In this document: positions 1-9,007 of the stretch, one piece after another
Position numbering within the stretch: the stretch's first letter is position 1
Layout: each line of letters starts with the position of its first letter
Origin: Sunxiuqinia elliptica
Lineage (GTDB): Bacteria; Bacteroidota; Bacteroidia; Bacteroidales; Prolixibacteraceae
NCBI RefSeq assembly: GCF_900113005.1
Contig: NZ_FONW01000005.1
Location: 124,001-188,000, forward strand
DNA: 64,000 bases
Direction of reading: 5' to 3'
Notes under the pieces: model-generated
Told to the model about the DNA's origin: nothing
Seen by the model: the letters and a program-made list of their open reading frames with translations, nothing else
Databases searched by the model: none
Made by a program: the position numbers and the translations under genes

Positions 1-918
1 AATTAGGAGGTGTAGCTGTGTTTGTTCCGATGCAACTGAGCTTTGAACAGTAATGTCTGTCCCGTCATTAATCTTCACAAGTATGGGGAATTGAATGGCA
101 AACCAGCCCACAACGATCATGGTTGTTTGAAAACCGGCGATAAGCCTTAAATAGTTTTTATTGTTCCGGTTGAGGTTGACCCATAAGAGAGGCAAAGCCA
201 GTGTTGCCAAAATAATACTGATCATACTTGGTGTTGAATGGTAGAACTCGTAAAACAAAGGATGCCCATCAATTTGAGCGGCAGCAAATACAAAAGCACC
301 AGCTAAAACGAGTGCCACGATGAGGTATTTACCCATCCGGGTGAACCGTTTTACGTGCACCGGGTCAGTGGTCTCTCCTAAAGTGAAAATATTGGCCAAA
401 AAGGCAAATAAAACTACCAGAAAGATACCCATGCTAAACGAGAATAAATTGAGCCAAGGGTGCAAATAGACCCTGAAAAAGCCCAAACTATAATCGGTCG
501 TAATTTCTCCCAGAATAATTCCTCCCATGGTTACTCCCAGAAAGAAGGTTGTAAACAGGCTGGAGTATCTAAAAATTGATGAGTAAATTGCTTTTGGGGT
601 TTCTTCATCAATGTCGTAATGACGAAAGGTGAAGGCCGAGCCTCGAAAAATAATCCCAATCAGAACCAGTAGAACCGGAATGTGTAAAGCTGTAAGCACC
701 GTTGAGTAAACAGTGGGGAACCCAACAAACAGGATCACGACCACCAAAATTAACCACACATGGTTAGCTTCCCAAACAGGTGCAATTGCGCGGGCAACAA
801 TGCCTGAGGCTTTTCCTCTCGAAATCAGTTCCAGAATTCCTCCGCCAAAATCAGCTCCACCAAGGAGCACATAGAGTAAAAGGCTAATGCCTAGTACGAT
901 TAGAATAATCTCAGTCAT
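1..918 (-). CDS. cydB: Cytochrome bd ubiquinol oxidase subunit II, partial (C-terminus off the left edge)
   Basis: Partner subunit of the cytochrome bd quinol:O2 oxidoreductase in the inner membrane, a high-affinity terminal oxidase. I translated 306 codons, open to the window edge. The N-terminus carries the family signature GADFGGG near residue 21, followed by regularly spaced hydrophobic helices; about 30-80 C-terminal residues are probably missing. The ATG overlaps the last codons of cydA (cydA stop at 911-913, cydB start at 918), so the two genes are translationally coupled. Identity is secure from the motif and the neighbour; the 3' end is unseen. Confidence 0.95.
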   Translation of the reverse strand, partial: MTEIILIVLGISLLLYVLLGGADFGGGILELISRGKASGIVARAIAPVWEANHVWLILVVVILFVGFPTVYSTVLTALHIPVLLVLIGIIFRGSAFTFRHYDIDEETPKAIYSSIFRYSSLFTTFFLGVTMGGIILGEITTDYSLGFFRVYLHPWLNLFSFSMGIFLVVLFAFLANIFTLGETTDPVHVKRFTRMGKYLIVALVLAGAFVFAAAQIDGHPLFYEFYHSTPSMISIILATLALPLLWVNLNRNNKNYLRLIAGFQTTMIVVGWFAIQFPILVKINDGTDITVQSSVASEQTQLHLLI

Positions 919-2221
919 TGGATTTGTATTTGTTTTGAAGCATTTTAATTTGACGGCTCAAAAGCCAGATAACAATAAAGCTAAGTAGCAAGTATACAGC
1001 CGTAATGGTGTAGAACGTGTATTGGATTCCCGGCATCGGAGTCAGTGAATCTTTGGTTTTCATGATGCCGTAGATAATCCAGGGTTGACGGCCAACTTCG
1101 GTAACCACCCATCCGGCCTGAATGGCAATAAAACCAAGCGGAGTAGCAACAATCAGCAGTTTTAACCACCAACGCTTTTCAAGCCAGTGTTTCCATTTGT
1201 AGGTTCCTGCCAGGAAGATCACACCCAACAAGGCCAAAAACATCCCAATTCCCACCATAATTTGGAAGGAATAGTGTGTGATTGGAACTGGAGGCCATTC
1301 TTCTTCCGGAAACTCTTCCAACCCTTTCACCTCGGCTTTGAAATCGCCATGAGCCAGGAAACTCAGGAATCCAGGGAGTTTGATGGCATACTTAACTTCC
1401 CGGTTTTCAACATCGGGGATCCCTCCAATAATCAGCGGAGCCGACTCTTGAGTTTCAAAATGTGCTTCAAAAGCAGCCAGCTTGGCGGGTTGGCGTTCTG
1501 CTACACTTTTAGCGGCATGGTCGCCACTTAGTGGTTGCAACAAGGCAGCTACCGAAGCAAAAGCCAAGGCAATGGTGATTGCTTTAGCATGAATCTCGAG
1601 TTTGTTTTTCAGGTAGAGGATGGCGTGTACACCGGCAACGGCAAATCCGGTAGCCGAAAAGGCCGCAATAACCATGTGGTGCGATTGTACAAACCAAGCC
1701 TTGTTGAACATTGCTGCAACGGGATCAATATTGATTGCTTGTCCGTCGACCCAATCAAATCCCGCAGGAGCATTCATCCAGGCATTTGCCGAAATAACAA
1801 AAATTCCGGACATAACTCCGGCAATTCCGACAACCATTCCAATGTAAAGGTGTAGTTTTTTATTGAGGCGATTCCAGCCATATAGCCACAGCCCTAAGGC
1901 AATTGCTTCTACAAAGAATGCTGATCCTTCGTAGGAGAAGGGCATTCCAAAAATGGGGCCTGCATGTTCCATAAATGTAGGCCACAACATTCCCAATTCG
2001 AATGAAAGCACCGTACCCGAAACGGCTCCAACCGCAAAAAAGATGGCCACACCTTTAGCCCAGGCTTTAGCCAGGTCAAGGTATACCGGTTTTTGGGTCT
2101 TCAACCATTTCCATTCGGCGACAAACATAAACCAGGGCATCACCATGCCAATACAGGCAAAAATGATGTGGAATCCCAGCGAAACGCCCATCTGTAGACG
2201 GGCAGCCATAAATTCATCCAT
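911..2221 (-). CDS. cydA: Cytochrome bd ubiquinol oxidase subunit I
   Basis: Haem-bearing catalytic subunit of the bd oxidase. Visible landmarks are His18 (haem b595 ligand position), Glu98 and Glu105 in helix 3, His181/His182 (haem b558 region), a QPAK quinol-loop motif near residue 244, Met322 (second haem b558 ligand position) and the invariant GRQPW at 377-381. At 436 residues it is shorter than the E. coli form, which fits the short-Q-loop class common in Bacteroidota. A second ATG lies at codon 5 and could also serve as start. It overlaps cydB by 8 bp. No cydX-like small gene was recognised nearby. Confidence 0.97.
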   Translation of the reverse strand: MDEFMAARLQMGVSLGFHIIFACIGMVMPWFMFVAEWKWLKTQKPVYLDLAKAWAKGVAIFFAVGAVSGTVLSFELGMLWPTFMEHAGPIFGMPFSYEGSAFFVEAIALGLWLYGWNRLNKKLHLYIGMVVGIAGVMSGIFVISANAWMNAPAGFDWVDGQAINIDPVAAMFNKAWFVQSHHMVIAAFSATGFAVAGVHAILYLKNKLEIHAKAITIALAFASVAALLQPLSGDHAAKSVAERQPAKLAAFEAHFETQESAPLIIGGIPDVENREVKYAIKLPGFLSFLAHGDFKAEVKGLEEFPEEEWPPVPITHYSFQIMVGIGMFLALLGVIFLAGTYKWKHWLEKRWWLKLLIVATPLGFIAIQAGWVVTEVGRQPWIIYGIMKTKDSLTPMPGIQYTFYTITAVYLLLSFIVIWLLSRQIKMLQNKYKSND

Positions 2222-2321
2222 GTTATTATCTTTTCTTTTTTAAACCAATATTACCTCATTCAACACCCAAAAAGGATTTCTGTTTGATGGTCGAAAAGAT
2301 AAAAGTGAGGCGACTTAACTA

Positions 2322-2900
2322 TCAGTGACTTGCAAGGGCTTCATGAACGCGATTTCGTAGCTCTGGAAGTACGGATTGGACGAACCACGGGTTTTTAGCT
2401 TGCCAGATATTATTTCGAGGAGAAGGGTGGGGCAGAACAAAGAAACGGGGTAGATAATGGTTGAAGTTTTGAACCGTTTCAGTGAGTGTTCTTTTGGTTT
2501 GCTTGCCGAGGTAATGGTTTTGAGCGTATTGACCGATCAGCACCATCAGCCGAACTTCGGGCATCTGATTCAGCAGCTTGGAATGCCAGAGCGGGGCACA
2601 TTCTTTTCGTGGCGGCAAGTCGCCTGATTTGCCTCTCCCCGGATAACAGAATCCCATAGGAATAAGCGCAATTTGGTCTGGATCGTAAAAGGTCGCTTTA
2701 TTGACTTGAAGCCAGTTTCTCAGGTTGTCACCGCTCTTGTCGCCCCAGGGAGTGCCACTTTGGTGGACTGACAGCCCGGGAGCTTGCCCGACCAAAACAA
2801 TTTTACTTTTTGAGCTGGCTGTTATCGTCGGTTTTGGACCTAATGGAAGATGAGCGGCACAAACCTGGCATTGGGTAATTTCTTTAAGGAGTTGTTCCAT
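2322..2900 (-). CDS. Uracil-DNA glycosylase superfamily protein
   Basis: About 192 residues. An N-terminal CxxC sits in the stretch starting ITQCQVC. The superfamily motif GQAPG lies near residue 39 and the C-terminal HPSPRN motif near 157, the two hallmarks of the UDG fold (loop 1 and loop 2). This predicts a base-excision or DNA-damage-binding role in the cytoplasm. The canonical Asp/Asn catalytic residue after GQAPG is not obvious, so substrate and activity are uncertain; it may belong to a non-canonical UDG-like clade. The ATG at 2900 is preferred over a TTG four codons upstream. It stands alone, between cydA and the dehydrogenase below. Confidence 0.8.
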   Translation of the reverse strand: MEQLLKEITQCQVCAAHLPLGPKPTITASSKSKIVLVGQAPGLSVHQSGTPWGDKSGDNLRNWLQVNKATFYDPDQIALIPMGFCYPGRGKSGDLPPRKECAPLWHSKLLNQMPEVRLMVLIGQYAQNHYLGKQTKRTLTETVQNFNHYLPRFFVLPHPSPRNNIWQAKNPWFVQSVLPELRNRVHEALASH

Positions 2901-2965
2901 AGCTGTCAGCAAAACTACGGTATCTTTTAAATAAAAACCAATTTTGTAATTGCAAGGTTTTCTAA

Positions 2966-4396
2966 TTAACTGAAAATGGATTTTTGCTCGTCCGGAGTAA
3001 TTCTCAAAAGACGATCGGGGCTATTGGTGAGTACGTAAAGTGCTCCGTCAGGCCCAAATTTTAAATCACGAATTCGTCCCATGCCCTTGATGATAATTTC
3101 CTGTTGTACAACCTTATTGCCTACAACATCCAGTAACCTGATTTCCTGGAAAGCCAGTGCTCCAACAAGTAGATCATTTTCCCACTTTGGAAACAGAGGA
3201 GATTGAATAAAGGTGGTCGGGCAAACAGCAATAGATGGTGTCCATTGAACGACGGGAGACTCCATGCCTTCCTGATAGGTTTTATCTGAAATAATTTCGC
3301 CACTGTAGTCGATCCCGAAAGTCACTACAGGCCAACCATAGTTGGCTCCTTTATGGAGAATGTTGAGTTCGTCTCCTCCCCGGGGACCATGGTCTGTTGA
3401 CCAAATTTCACCGGTTTTCGGATTGATGGTTAAGCCTTGCGTATTTCTGTTTCCCAAAGTATAGATTGCCGGTAAGGCTCCGGGTGTTGTGATAAATGGG
3501 TTGTCATCGGGAATGGAGCCATCCGGATTGATGCGAAAAACCTTTCCGGTTGGCTTGTTCAGCTTTTGCGAGTCCTTATCTCTTCCCATATCGCCGATAG
3601 TGAAGTAAAGAGAGCCTTCCTTATCAAAGATCAGCCGACAGCCCCATCGGTCACCATGAATTAAATGTAACGAGTCTGGCATTTGAAATAGAGTTTGTTC
3701 TTCTTGCCATTGATTCTCTGTAATTTTTCCCCGAACAATTTTGGTCATCCCAGGAGCATCTTTGTCGTCTACATTACCAAATGTTTCGCTGTAAGCCAGG
3801 TATACCCAGCGATTGGATTCGAAGTCAGGATCTAAGGCAATGTCCATGTAGCCTCCGGTAAAGCTGGCTGTGTGTGGCTTGGGTAAGCCAGTAATTGGTG
3901 TTTGATCAAGTTCGCCATTGACAAACCATTTGAGCGAACCGTGTTTCTCCGAAATCAGTGCACTGTCGGCATTTAAAAATTCGATGGCCCAGGGGGTTGC
4001 TAAATGATCAATAACAAGTTTCTCTACTTGCAGTCGGTAAGTTTTTGTTTTTACTTTTTCGGTACCCGTTTTTACTTCATGCGAATCGCGGTCTTGCTGA
4101 AAGGCAACAATGTATTTACTGATTGCTGTAATTTCCTTTTCGGTCAAGATTGTTTCCCAACCGATCATGGTTGAATTAGGGATGCCAAATTTAATTCTAC
4201 TTGTGATGTAAGCTTCTCCTGCTTCATTTTTCCACAGTGAGTTCAATAACTCGGAACCAGAGGTTGTTCCTTGCAGCTGCATGCCGTGGCAGCCAGCACA
4301 GTGCAAGGTGTAAAGTTCTTTTCCTTTGGGTTTTTGGCAGGAACTGAATAGTACCGTAAAGCCAATGGCTATGAATATGAGACGTAGAGCAATCAT
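2966..4396 (-). CDS. Cytochrome c / PQQ-type sugar dehydrogenase fusion lipoprotein
   Basis: A 476-residue exported lipoprotein: hydrophobic leader with lipobox ending at Cys20 (LFSSC). A mono-haem cytochrome c domain follows, with CAGCH near residue 33 and a distal Met region (MIGWE) near 98. From about residue 130 to the end comes a soluble aldose dehydrogenase-like beta-propeller of the GSDH/YliI family (ATPWAIEFL, GDRWGCRLIF, NRNTQGL, YGWPVV motifs). The expected role is PQQ-dependent oxidation of sugars or other alcohols in the periplasm, passing electrons to the fused haem. No PQQ synthesis genes are in the window, so the cofactor would be made elsewhere or scavenged. The substrate cannot be assigned. 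Confidence 0.85.
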   Translation of the reverse strand: MIALRLIFIAIGFTVLFSSCQKPKGKELYTLHCAGCHGMQLQGTTSGSELLNSLWKNEAGEAYITSRIKFGIPNSTMIGWETILTEKEITAISKYIVAFQQDRDSHEVKTGTEKVKTKTYRLQVEKLVIDHLATPWAIEFLNADSALISEKHGSLKWFVNGELDQTPITGLPKPHTASFTGGYMDIALDPDFESNRWVYLAYSETFGNVDDKDAPGMTKIVRGKITENQWQEEQTLFQMPDSLHLIHGDRWGCRLIFDKEGSLYFTIGDMGRDKDSQKLNKPTGKVFRINPDGSIPDDNPFITTPGALPAIYTLGNRNTQGLTINPKTGEIWSTDHGPRGGDELNILHKGANYGWPVVTFGIDYSGEIISDKTYQEGMESPVVQWTPSIAVCPTTFIQSPLFPKWENDLLVGALAFQEIRLLDVVGNKVVQQEIIIKGMGRIRDLKFGPDGALYVLTNSPDRLLRITPDEQKSIFS

Positions 4397-4623
4397 AGAA
4401 AGATTTTAAGGGTGTGCTTTTAGTTGATGATTAAGTCCTTTTATATCTTTCCGCGCTGAGTATCGTATTTAACAACTCTATTATAAAGATGTTTTTCAAT
4501 ATATGAAAAATAATTCAATTTTAGTTTTGTATATAATTGTTTTAATGGGTAATGGATTGATTTCTAGTTAATAATGTAGATGTGTTTTTTTAGAAGAAGA
4601 AATGTATTTGAGTATTGGCTCAT

Positions 4624-4651
4624 AAAAAAGCCCTTTCGGATTGAAAGGGCT
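4624..4651 (-). terminator. Rho-independent terminator after speA
   Basis: A 9-bp perfect stem (AGCCCTTTC / GAAAGGGCT) with a 5-nt loop, followed on the minus strand by six T residues, 28 nt past the speA stop codon. Confidence 0.9.
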
Positions 4652-4678
4652 CTTGAATTATGCGTAGGCATTTATTTT

Positions 4679-6571
4679 CTATTCTAAGTAAGTGTATCCG
4701 TATAGGCCTGATCGGTAGTTTGACAGAAACTCTTTTCCTTCAGCTGCCGAAATCTTACCCGATTTTACCGAGGAGGTTACCCAGGTTTCAACCGTTCTAA
4801 CCATTTTCTTAGGATTGTACTGAACGTAGTCCAATACTTCAGCCACTGTTTCTCCATCAATAATCTGATCAATGGAATATCCATTTTTGTCAACCGATAC
4901 ATGCACGGCATTGGTATCTCCAAACAGGTTGTGCAAATCACCAAGAATTTCCTGATAAGCACCAACTAGAAATACGCCAATGTAGTATGGCTCTTTAGCC
5001 TTTAGTTTGTGTACAGGTAGGTAGTACGACAAATTGCGGGTTGAAATGAAATTATCAATTTTACCATCTGAGTCGCAAGTTATGTCCTGCAAAGTTGCAG
5101 ATCGATCTGGCTTTTCATCAAGCCGGTGAAGCGGCATGATTGGGAAAATCTGATCGATCGCCCAAGAGTCAGGCAATGATTGGAACAGCGAAAAATTGCA
5201 GAAGTACTTATCTGCCAAAAGCTTTTCGAGTGAATGCAGTTCTTCGGGTACGTGACGGATTTTGCTGGTCATTTGGTGAATTTCACGAGCGATCGACCAA
5301 AACAGACGTTCAATTTGGGCGCGTGTTCTGAGGTCGAGCATACCCAGGCTAAAACGATCCAAGGCTTCTTCCCGGATTTGTTGAGCGTCGTGCCATATTT
5401 CTAACATCCTGGGCTGGTTGATCGAGTCCCAAAGATCGTACAGTTCTTTTACCAATTCGTGGTCGCCTTCTTTAGGTTCCTCTTCGTCATCCCACTCTGG
5501 GAGCGAAGCAGATTCCAAGACTTCAAACACCAATACCGAATGGTGGGCCGTTAAGGAGCGTCCCGATTCTGTAATAATGTTTGGATGAGGGATGTTGTTT
5601 TTATTGCTCACGTCAACCATGGTTGAAATGGCATCATTGACATACTCCTGAATGCTGTAGTTTACACTGCTCTCACGGTTTGCTGAACGAGTCCCGTCGT
5701 AATCAACTCCAAGTCCGCCACCGATGTCAACAAATTCGATGTTGAATCCTTGTAAGCGCATTTGGGCATAAAACTGCGATGCTTCGCGAAGTGCAATTTT
5801 AATGCGTCGGATTTTATTCACTTGGCTTCCGATGTGGAAATGAACCAATTTCAGACAGTCGTCCAATTCTTGACTTCTCAAGTATTCCATCGCTTCTAAA
5901 AGCTCGCTTGACGTTAAGCCAAACTTGCTAACGTCGCCTCCTGAATTTTCCCACTTGCCACTTCCTGAGCTAGCCAGTTTAATTCGAATACCAAGGTTGG
6001 GTTTGATTTTAAGCCGTTTGGCGATTCGGGCGATCAATTTCAGCTCGTTCATTTTTTCAATGACGATATAGATGCGCCTACCCATTTTCTGAGCGAGCAA
6101 AGCCAATTCAATATAGTCTTCGTCTTTGTACCCGTTGCAAATAATTAGTGAATCGTTATTGGTATTGGTTGCAATAACGGCATGCAATTCGGGCTTTGAT
6201 CCTGCCTCAAGGCCAATATTGAACTTTTTCCCGTGGCTGACAATTTCTTCAACAACGGGACGCATTTGGTTAACCTTAATGGGGTAAATGATAAAATTCT
6301 GCGCTTTGTAGTCGTATTCCTGAGCTGCCTGTTTAAAACAGTTCGACATCTTTTCTATCCGACTATCCAGAATATCCGGGAAACGAATCAGCATCGGTGC
6401 TGCTACATCCCTTAATTGAAGTTCTTCAATTAGTTCTTTCAGGTCAATTTGAGCTCCATCTTTTTGAGGAGTAACCACAACATTTCCCTTTTCATTTATT
6501 GAAAAGTAATTGATTCCCCAACCGTTGATGTTGTAAAGCTCTTCTGTATCTTCAATGCGCCATTTTCTCAT
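4679..6571 (-). CDS. speA: Biosynthetic arginine decarboxylase
   Basis: PLP-dependent fold-III decarboxylase converting arginine to agmatine, the first step of polyamine synthesis via agmatine. The 630-residue length is typical for SpeA. The PLP lysine sits in YPIKVNQ (Lys99). Other landmarks are the glycine-rich phosphate loop DIGGGLGVDYDGT near 285 and the C-terminal region containing HVSVDKNGY. It is monocistronic, with its own terminator; no agmatine deiminase or agmatinase gene is adjacent. The ATG at 6571 matches the usual N-terminus (MRKWRIED). Confidence 0.97.
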   Translation of the reverse strand: MRKWRIEDTEELYNINGWGINYFSINEKGNVVVTPQKDGAQIDLKELIEELQLRDVAAPMLIRFPDILDSRIEKMSNCFKQAAQEYDYKAQNFIIYPIKVNQMRPVVEEIVSHGKKFNIGLEAGSKPELHAVIATNTNNDSLIICNGYKDEDYIELALLAQKMGRRIYIVIEKMNELKLIARIAKRLKIKPNLGIRIKLASSGSGKWENSGGDVSKFGLTSSELLEAMEYLRSQELDDCLKLVHFHIGSQVNKIRRIKIALREASQFYAQMRLQGFNIEFVDIGGGLGVDYDGTRSANRESSVNYSIQEYVNDAISTMVDVSNKNNIPHPNIITESGRSLTAHHSVLVFEVLESASLPEWDDEEEPKEGDHELVKELYDLWDSINQPRMLEIWHDAQQIREEALDRFSLGMLDLRTRAQIERLFWSIAREIHQMTSKIRHVPEELHSLEKLLADKYFCNFSLFQSLPDSWAIDQIFPIMPLHRLDEKPDRSATLQDITCDSDGKIDNFISTRNLSYYLPVHKLKAKEPYYIGVFLVGAYQEILGDLHNLFGDTNAVHVSVDKNGYSIDQIIDGETVAEVLDYVQYNPKKMVRTVETWVTSSVKSGKISAAEGKEFLSNYRSGLYGYTYLE

Positions 6572-6687
6572 TGCTATTTATCCAAATTATTGTGTTTTAG
6601 TGTGACTTATTTTCGCTCCAAATATAATTGATCAATCAATACAAAAAGCAATATTAAAACACAAATGAAAACGAAGCAATTTTTTTG

Positions 6688-6724
6688 CAAAAAAGCTGCT
6701 ATTCTTTGTCGAATAACAGCTTTT
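6688..6724 (-). terminator. Terminator of the ars operon
   Basis: A 14-bp stem with one non-Watson-Crick pair (AAAAGCTGTTATTC / GAATAGCAGCTTTT on the minus strand) and a 6-nt loop, followed by a T-rich stretch. It lies between the acr3 stop and the speA start, so it ends the arsRC-acr3 transcript. Confidence 0.85.
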
Positions 6725-6750
6725 AAATCAATTTTATATGCTACGTTAAT

Positions 6751-7803
6751 TTAATTGGGAATGGGCTCTGGGAAGTAACTTTGTTTTAGTTTTTTAGCCA
6801 CATTTACCAAGGCAATTAGTACGGGGACTTCAACCAAAGGCCCAATAACAGCGGCAAATGCTTCTCCTGAGTTGATACCAAATACGGCGACCGCAACAGC
6901 AATGGCCAGCTCAAAATTGTTTGAGGCTGCTGTAAATGAAATGGCTGTTGTTTGCGGGTAGCTGGCACCTGATTTTTTACCCATAAAGAAGGAGATCAGG
7001 AACATTACCACAAAGTAGATGACTAGTGGAATGGCAATTCGCACGACGTCAAATGGGATTTTGACAATGTACTCACCTTTGAACGAGAACATGACGAAAA
7101 TGGTGAATAGCAAAGCAATAAGAGTAATGGGGCTTATTTTAGGTAAAAATTTGGATTGATACCAGTCTTCGCCTTTTAACCTCGTTAAGCTGAATCGGGT
7201 CAGGAATCCTGCAGCAAAAGGAATGCCCAGGTAAATTAGAACCGACTCGGCAATCTGTTGGATAGTAATGTTCACTTCAAAGCTTTGAAGTCCCAGTAAT
7301 TCAGGGAGAATTCCGAGGAAAACCCATGCATAGACAGAGAAAAATAAAATTTGAAAGATCGAATTAAAGGCGACCAATCCGGCAACGTACTCCCGGTTTC
7401 CTCCGGCCAAATCATTCCAAACAATGACCATGGCAATACAACGGGCAAGTCCGATCAGGATAACTCCCGCCATGTAGTGGGGATAATCCTGTAAGAATAG
7501 AATTGCCAATGCAAACATCAGCACTGGGCCAATCACCCAGTTCTGAACCAGCGAGAGTACAAGTAGTTTGGTGTTTTTAAAAACCAGCCCTAGTTTTTCG
7601 TAGCGAACTTTGGCGAGTGGGGGATACATCATCAGAATCAATCCGGCAGCCAGGGGGATATTGGTTGTTCCCACCTGAAAATGACTCCAAAAGTCACTTA
7701 TTCCTGGTTGAAGGTAGCCAATTAGAACGCCCATTGCCATTGCTGCTAAAATCCAGAAGGTGAGGTAGCGATCCAAGAAGGACAGTCGTTTTGAAGTTGC
7801 CAT
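6751..7803 (-). CDS. acr3: Arsenite efflux permease, ACR3 family
   Basis: A 350-residue inner-membrane protein with about ten hydrophobic helices that extrudes As(III) using the proton-motive force. The family's essential cysteine is visible as Cys122 in the GLARCIAMV motif, followed by the VWNDLAGG signature. It is the last gene of arsR-arsC-acr3, starting 3 bp after the arsC stop. It belongs to the ACR3 rather than the ArsB family, judged from the Cys motif and the N-terminal sequence. Confidence 0.95.
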   Translation of the reverse strand: MATSKRLSFLDRYLTFWILAAMAMGVLIGYLQPGISDFWSHFQVGTTNIPLAAGLILMMYPPLAKVRYEKLGLVFKNTKLLVLSLVQNWVIGPVLMFALAILFLQDYPHYMAGVILIGLARCIAMVIVWNDLAGGNREYVAGLVAFNSIFQILFFSVYAWVFLGILPELLGLQSFEVNITIQQIAESVLIYLGIPFAAGFLTRFSLTRLKGEDWYQSKFLPKISPITLIALLFTIFVMFSFKGEYIVKIPFDVVRIAIPLVIYFVVMFLISFFMGKKSGASYPQTTAISFTAASNNFELAIAVAVAVFGINSGEAFAAVIGPLVEVPVLIALVNVAKKLKQSYFPEPIPN

Positions 7804-7806
7804 TTG

Positions 7807-8223
7807 TTACTGTTGGAGTTGTTGATAGAATTGGAAGAAACGTTCCTTGATTTCGTCGCGGACACGGTGAAATTCACTCCAGATAAACTCGTCAGTTCCT
7901 TGGGCATGAGATGGATCATCAAAGCCAATATGGATGCGGTGTTTTACCTTGCCTGAAAAAGTTGGGCAACTTTCGTTGGCACCACCACAAACGGTAATCA
8001 CATAATCCCACTCATCGTTGAGGTATTGTTCAACCGAGTCGGAGGTATGATGACTGATGTCGATACCGGTTTCGCTCATTACTTGAACGGCTTTTTCATT
8101 TAATTTTCCCGATGCTTCGGTACCGGCGGAATAAACTTCTAGTTTGGGGTCAAACGATTGTAAGAACCCATGAGCCATCTGGCTGCGGCAGCTGTTGCCA
8201 GTGCAAAGAATTAAAATCTTCAT
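7807..8223 (-). CDS. arsC: Arsenate reductase, thioredoxin-coupled (low-Mr phosphatase fold)
   Basis: Reduces arsenate to arsenite in the cytoplasm for export by the downstream permease. The phosphatase-type P-loop CTGNSCR is at residues 7-13 (CX5R). The distal cysteine pair of the thioredoxin-dependent class is present as CGGANESC near residue 79. The 138-residue length is normal. I chose the ATG at 8223 rather than an in-frame start 12 codons upstream, because the P-loop family begins almost exactly here (MKILILC). Confidence 0.96.
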   Translation of the reverse strand: MKILILCTGNSCRSQMAHGFLQSFDPKLEVYSAGTEASGKLNEKAVQVMSETGIDISHHTSDSVEQYLNDEWDYVITVCGGANESCPTFSGKVKHRIHIGFDDPSHAQGTDEFIWSEFHRVRDEIKERFFQFYQQLQQ

Positions 8224-8282
8224 ATAATCTAATTTGGATATGTTTAAAATGAATCTCAATTGAGATGCTCACTAGGCATTAC

Positions 8283-8621
8283 CTAGCTTTTGCATGAAAA
8301 ACCTTCAGGCAGGCTGAGGCCTTTTAAAAATTGATCAATTACGAACTGCATTTCATCAATTCGAGATTTATTTAAGCAATAGTTGGTTTTTGATCCATCG
8401 ATTGTTCCACGAATTAGTCCCAACTCTTTAAGTTCTTTTAAATGCTGATTCACGGTCGTGCGGCTAAGTGGCAGTTCGTTTGATATATCGCCGGATATAC
8501 AAACTTTACTATTGGCCAGGTAATTTAAAATAGCTAGTCGGGCAGGATGTGATAAAGCTTTAAAGAAGAGTGCAGCTTCCTGAAGCTTTTCATCAAACAA
8601 TTCAACTTTTGCGTAAGTCAT
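8283..8621 (-). CDS. arsR: ArsR-family repressor
   Basis: A 112-residue winged-helix repressor heading the arsenic operon. The recognition helix region (SRTTVNQHLKELKELGLI) lies at 53-70. The classical metal-binding ELCVCDL box is not present: this stretch reads KVCISGDIS with a single Cys41, and the remaining cysteines are Cys82 and Cys110. As(III) binding must therefore use a different cysteine set, as in several other ArsR subtypes. It very likely binds the dyads just upstream and so represses its own operon. Confidence 0.93.
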   Translation of the reverse strand: MTYAKVELFDEKLQEAALFFKALSHPARLAILNYLANSKVCISGDISNELPLSRTTVNQHLKELKELGLIRGTIDGSKTNYCLNKSRIDEMQFVIDQFLKGLSLPEGFSCKS

Positions 8622-8637
8622 AATAGTTTATTTTTAT

Positions 8638-8683
8638 GACGCAAATATACGTCACAATATTTTTGGTTGACGTATATATACGT
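8638..8683 (-). promoter_or_regulatory. ars promoter with two ArsR operator dyads
   Basis: Two related inverted repeats sit 17-62 bp upstream of arsR. One is a perfect 14-bp palindrome ACGTATATATACGT at 8670-8683. The other is an imperfect GACGCAAATATACGTC at 8638-8653. Read on the minus strand, the second contains TATATTTG (8642-8649), a match to the Bacteroidota -7 box TAnnTTTG. A repressor bound there would block the polymerase. Assignment to ArsR is inference from position and symmetry. Confidence 0.75.
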
Positions 8684-9007
8684 TAATTATTTGTAAATAA
8701 TTTAGAGGTCGGGTCGTGAGTATTTCTGGAAGAGAAAGCGTATTTAAGTAAGAAACTATTTAAATTTTAAAGAACTGTTTGGTGAGACATAGGAGATTAA
8801 ATAGGAAAATTGCCTAGAGAGAGCCTGTTCATTGCTTTTGTGAAAATTGAAAAAGAGTTTAAATAATTATTTCCTGTTTCTTACCGTTGAGAAGAAACCG
8901 ATAATTCAAGAATATTAGTTGTATTTTTGAGCTTGAAGCTGGTGAATACAATGGGCTTCATTGATAGGTAAACGTACTTAGCGATATAACGATAAAAGAA
9001 AGAAAAA
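8684..9007. other. Intergenic region between the divergent arsR and GH125 genes
   Basis: AT-rich, with no ORF I can support. A TAnnTTTG box (TATTTTTG, 8922-8929, plus strand) lies 78 bp before the GH125 start and may be its -7 element; no convincing -33 box was found at normal spacing. Confidence 0.4.
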
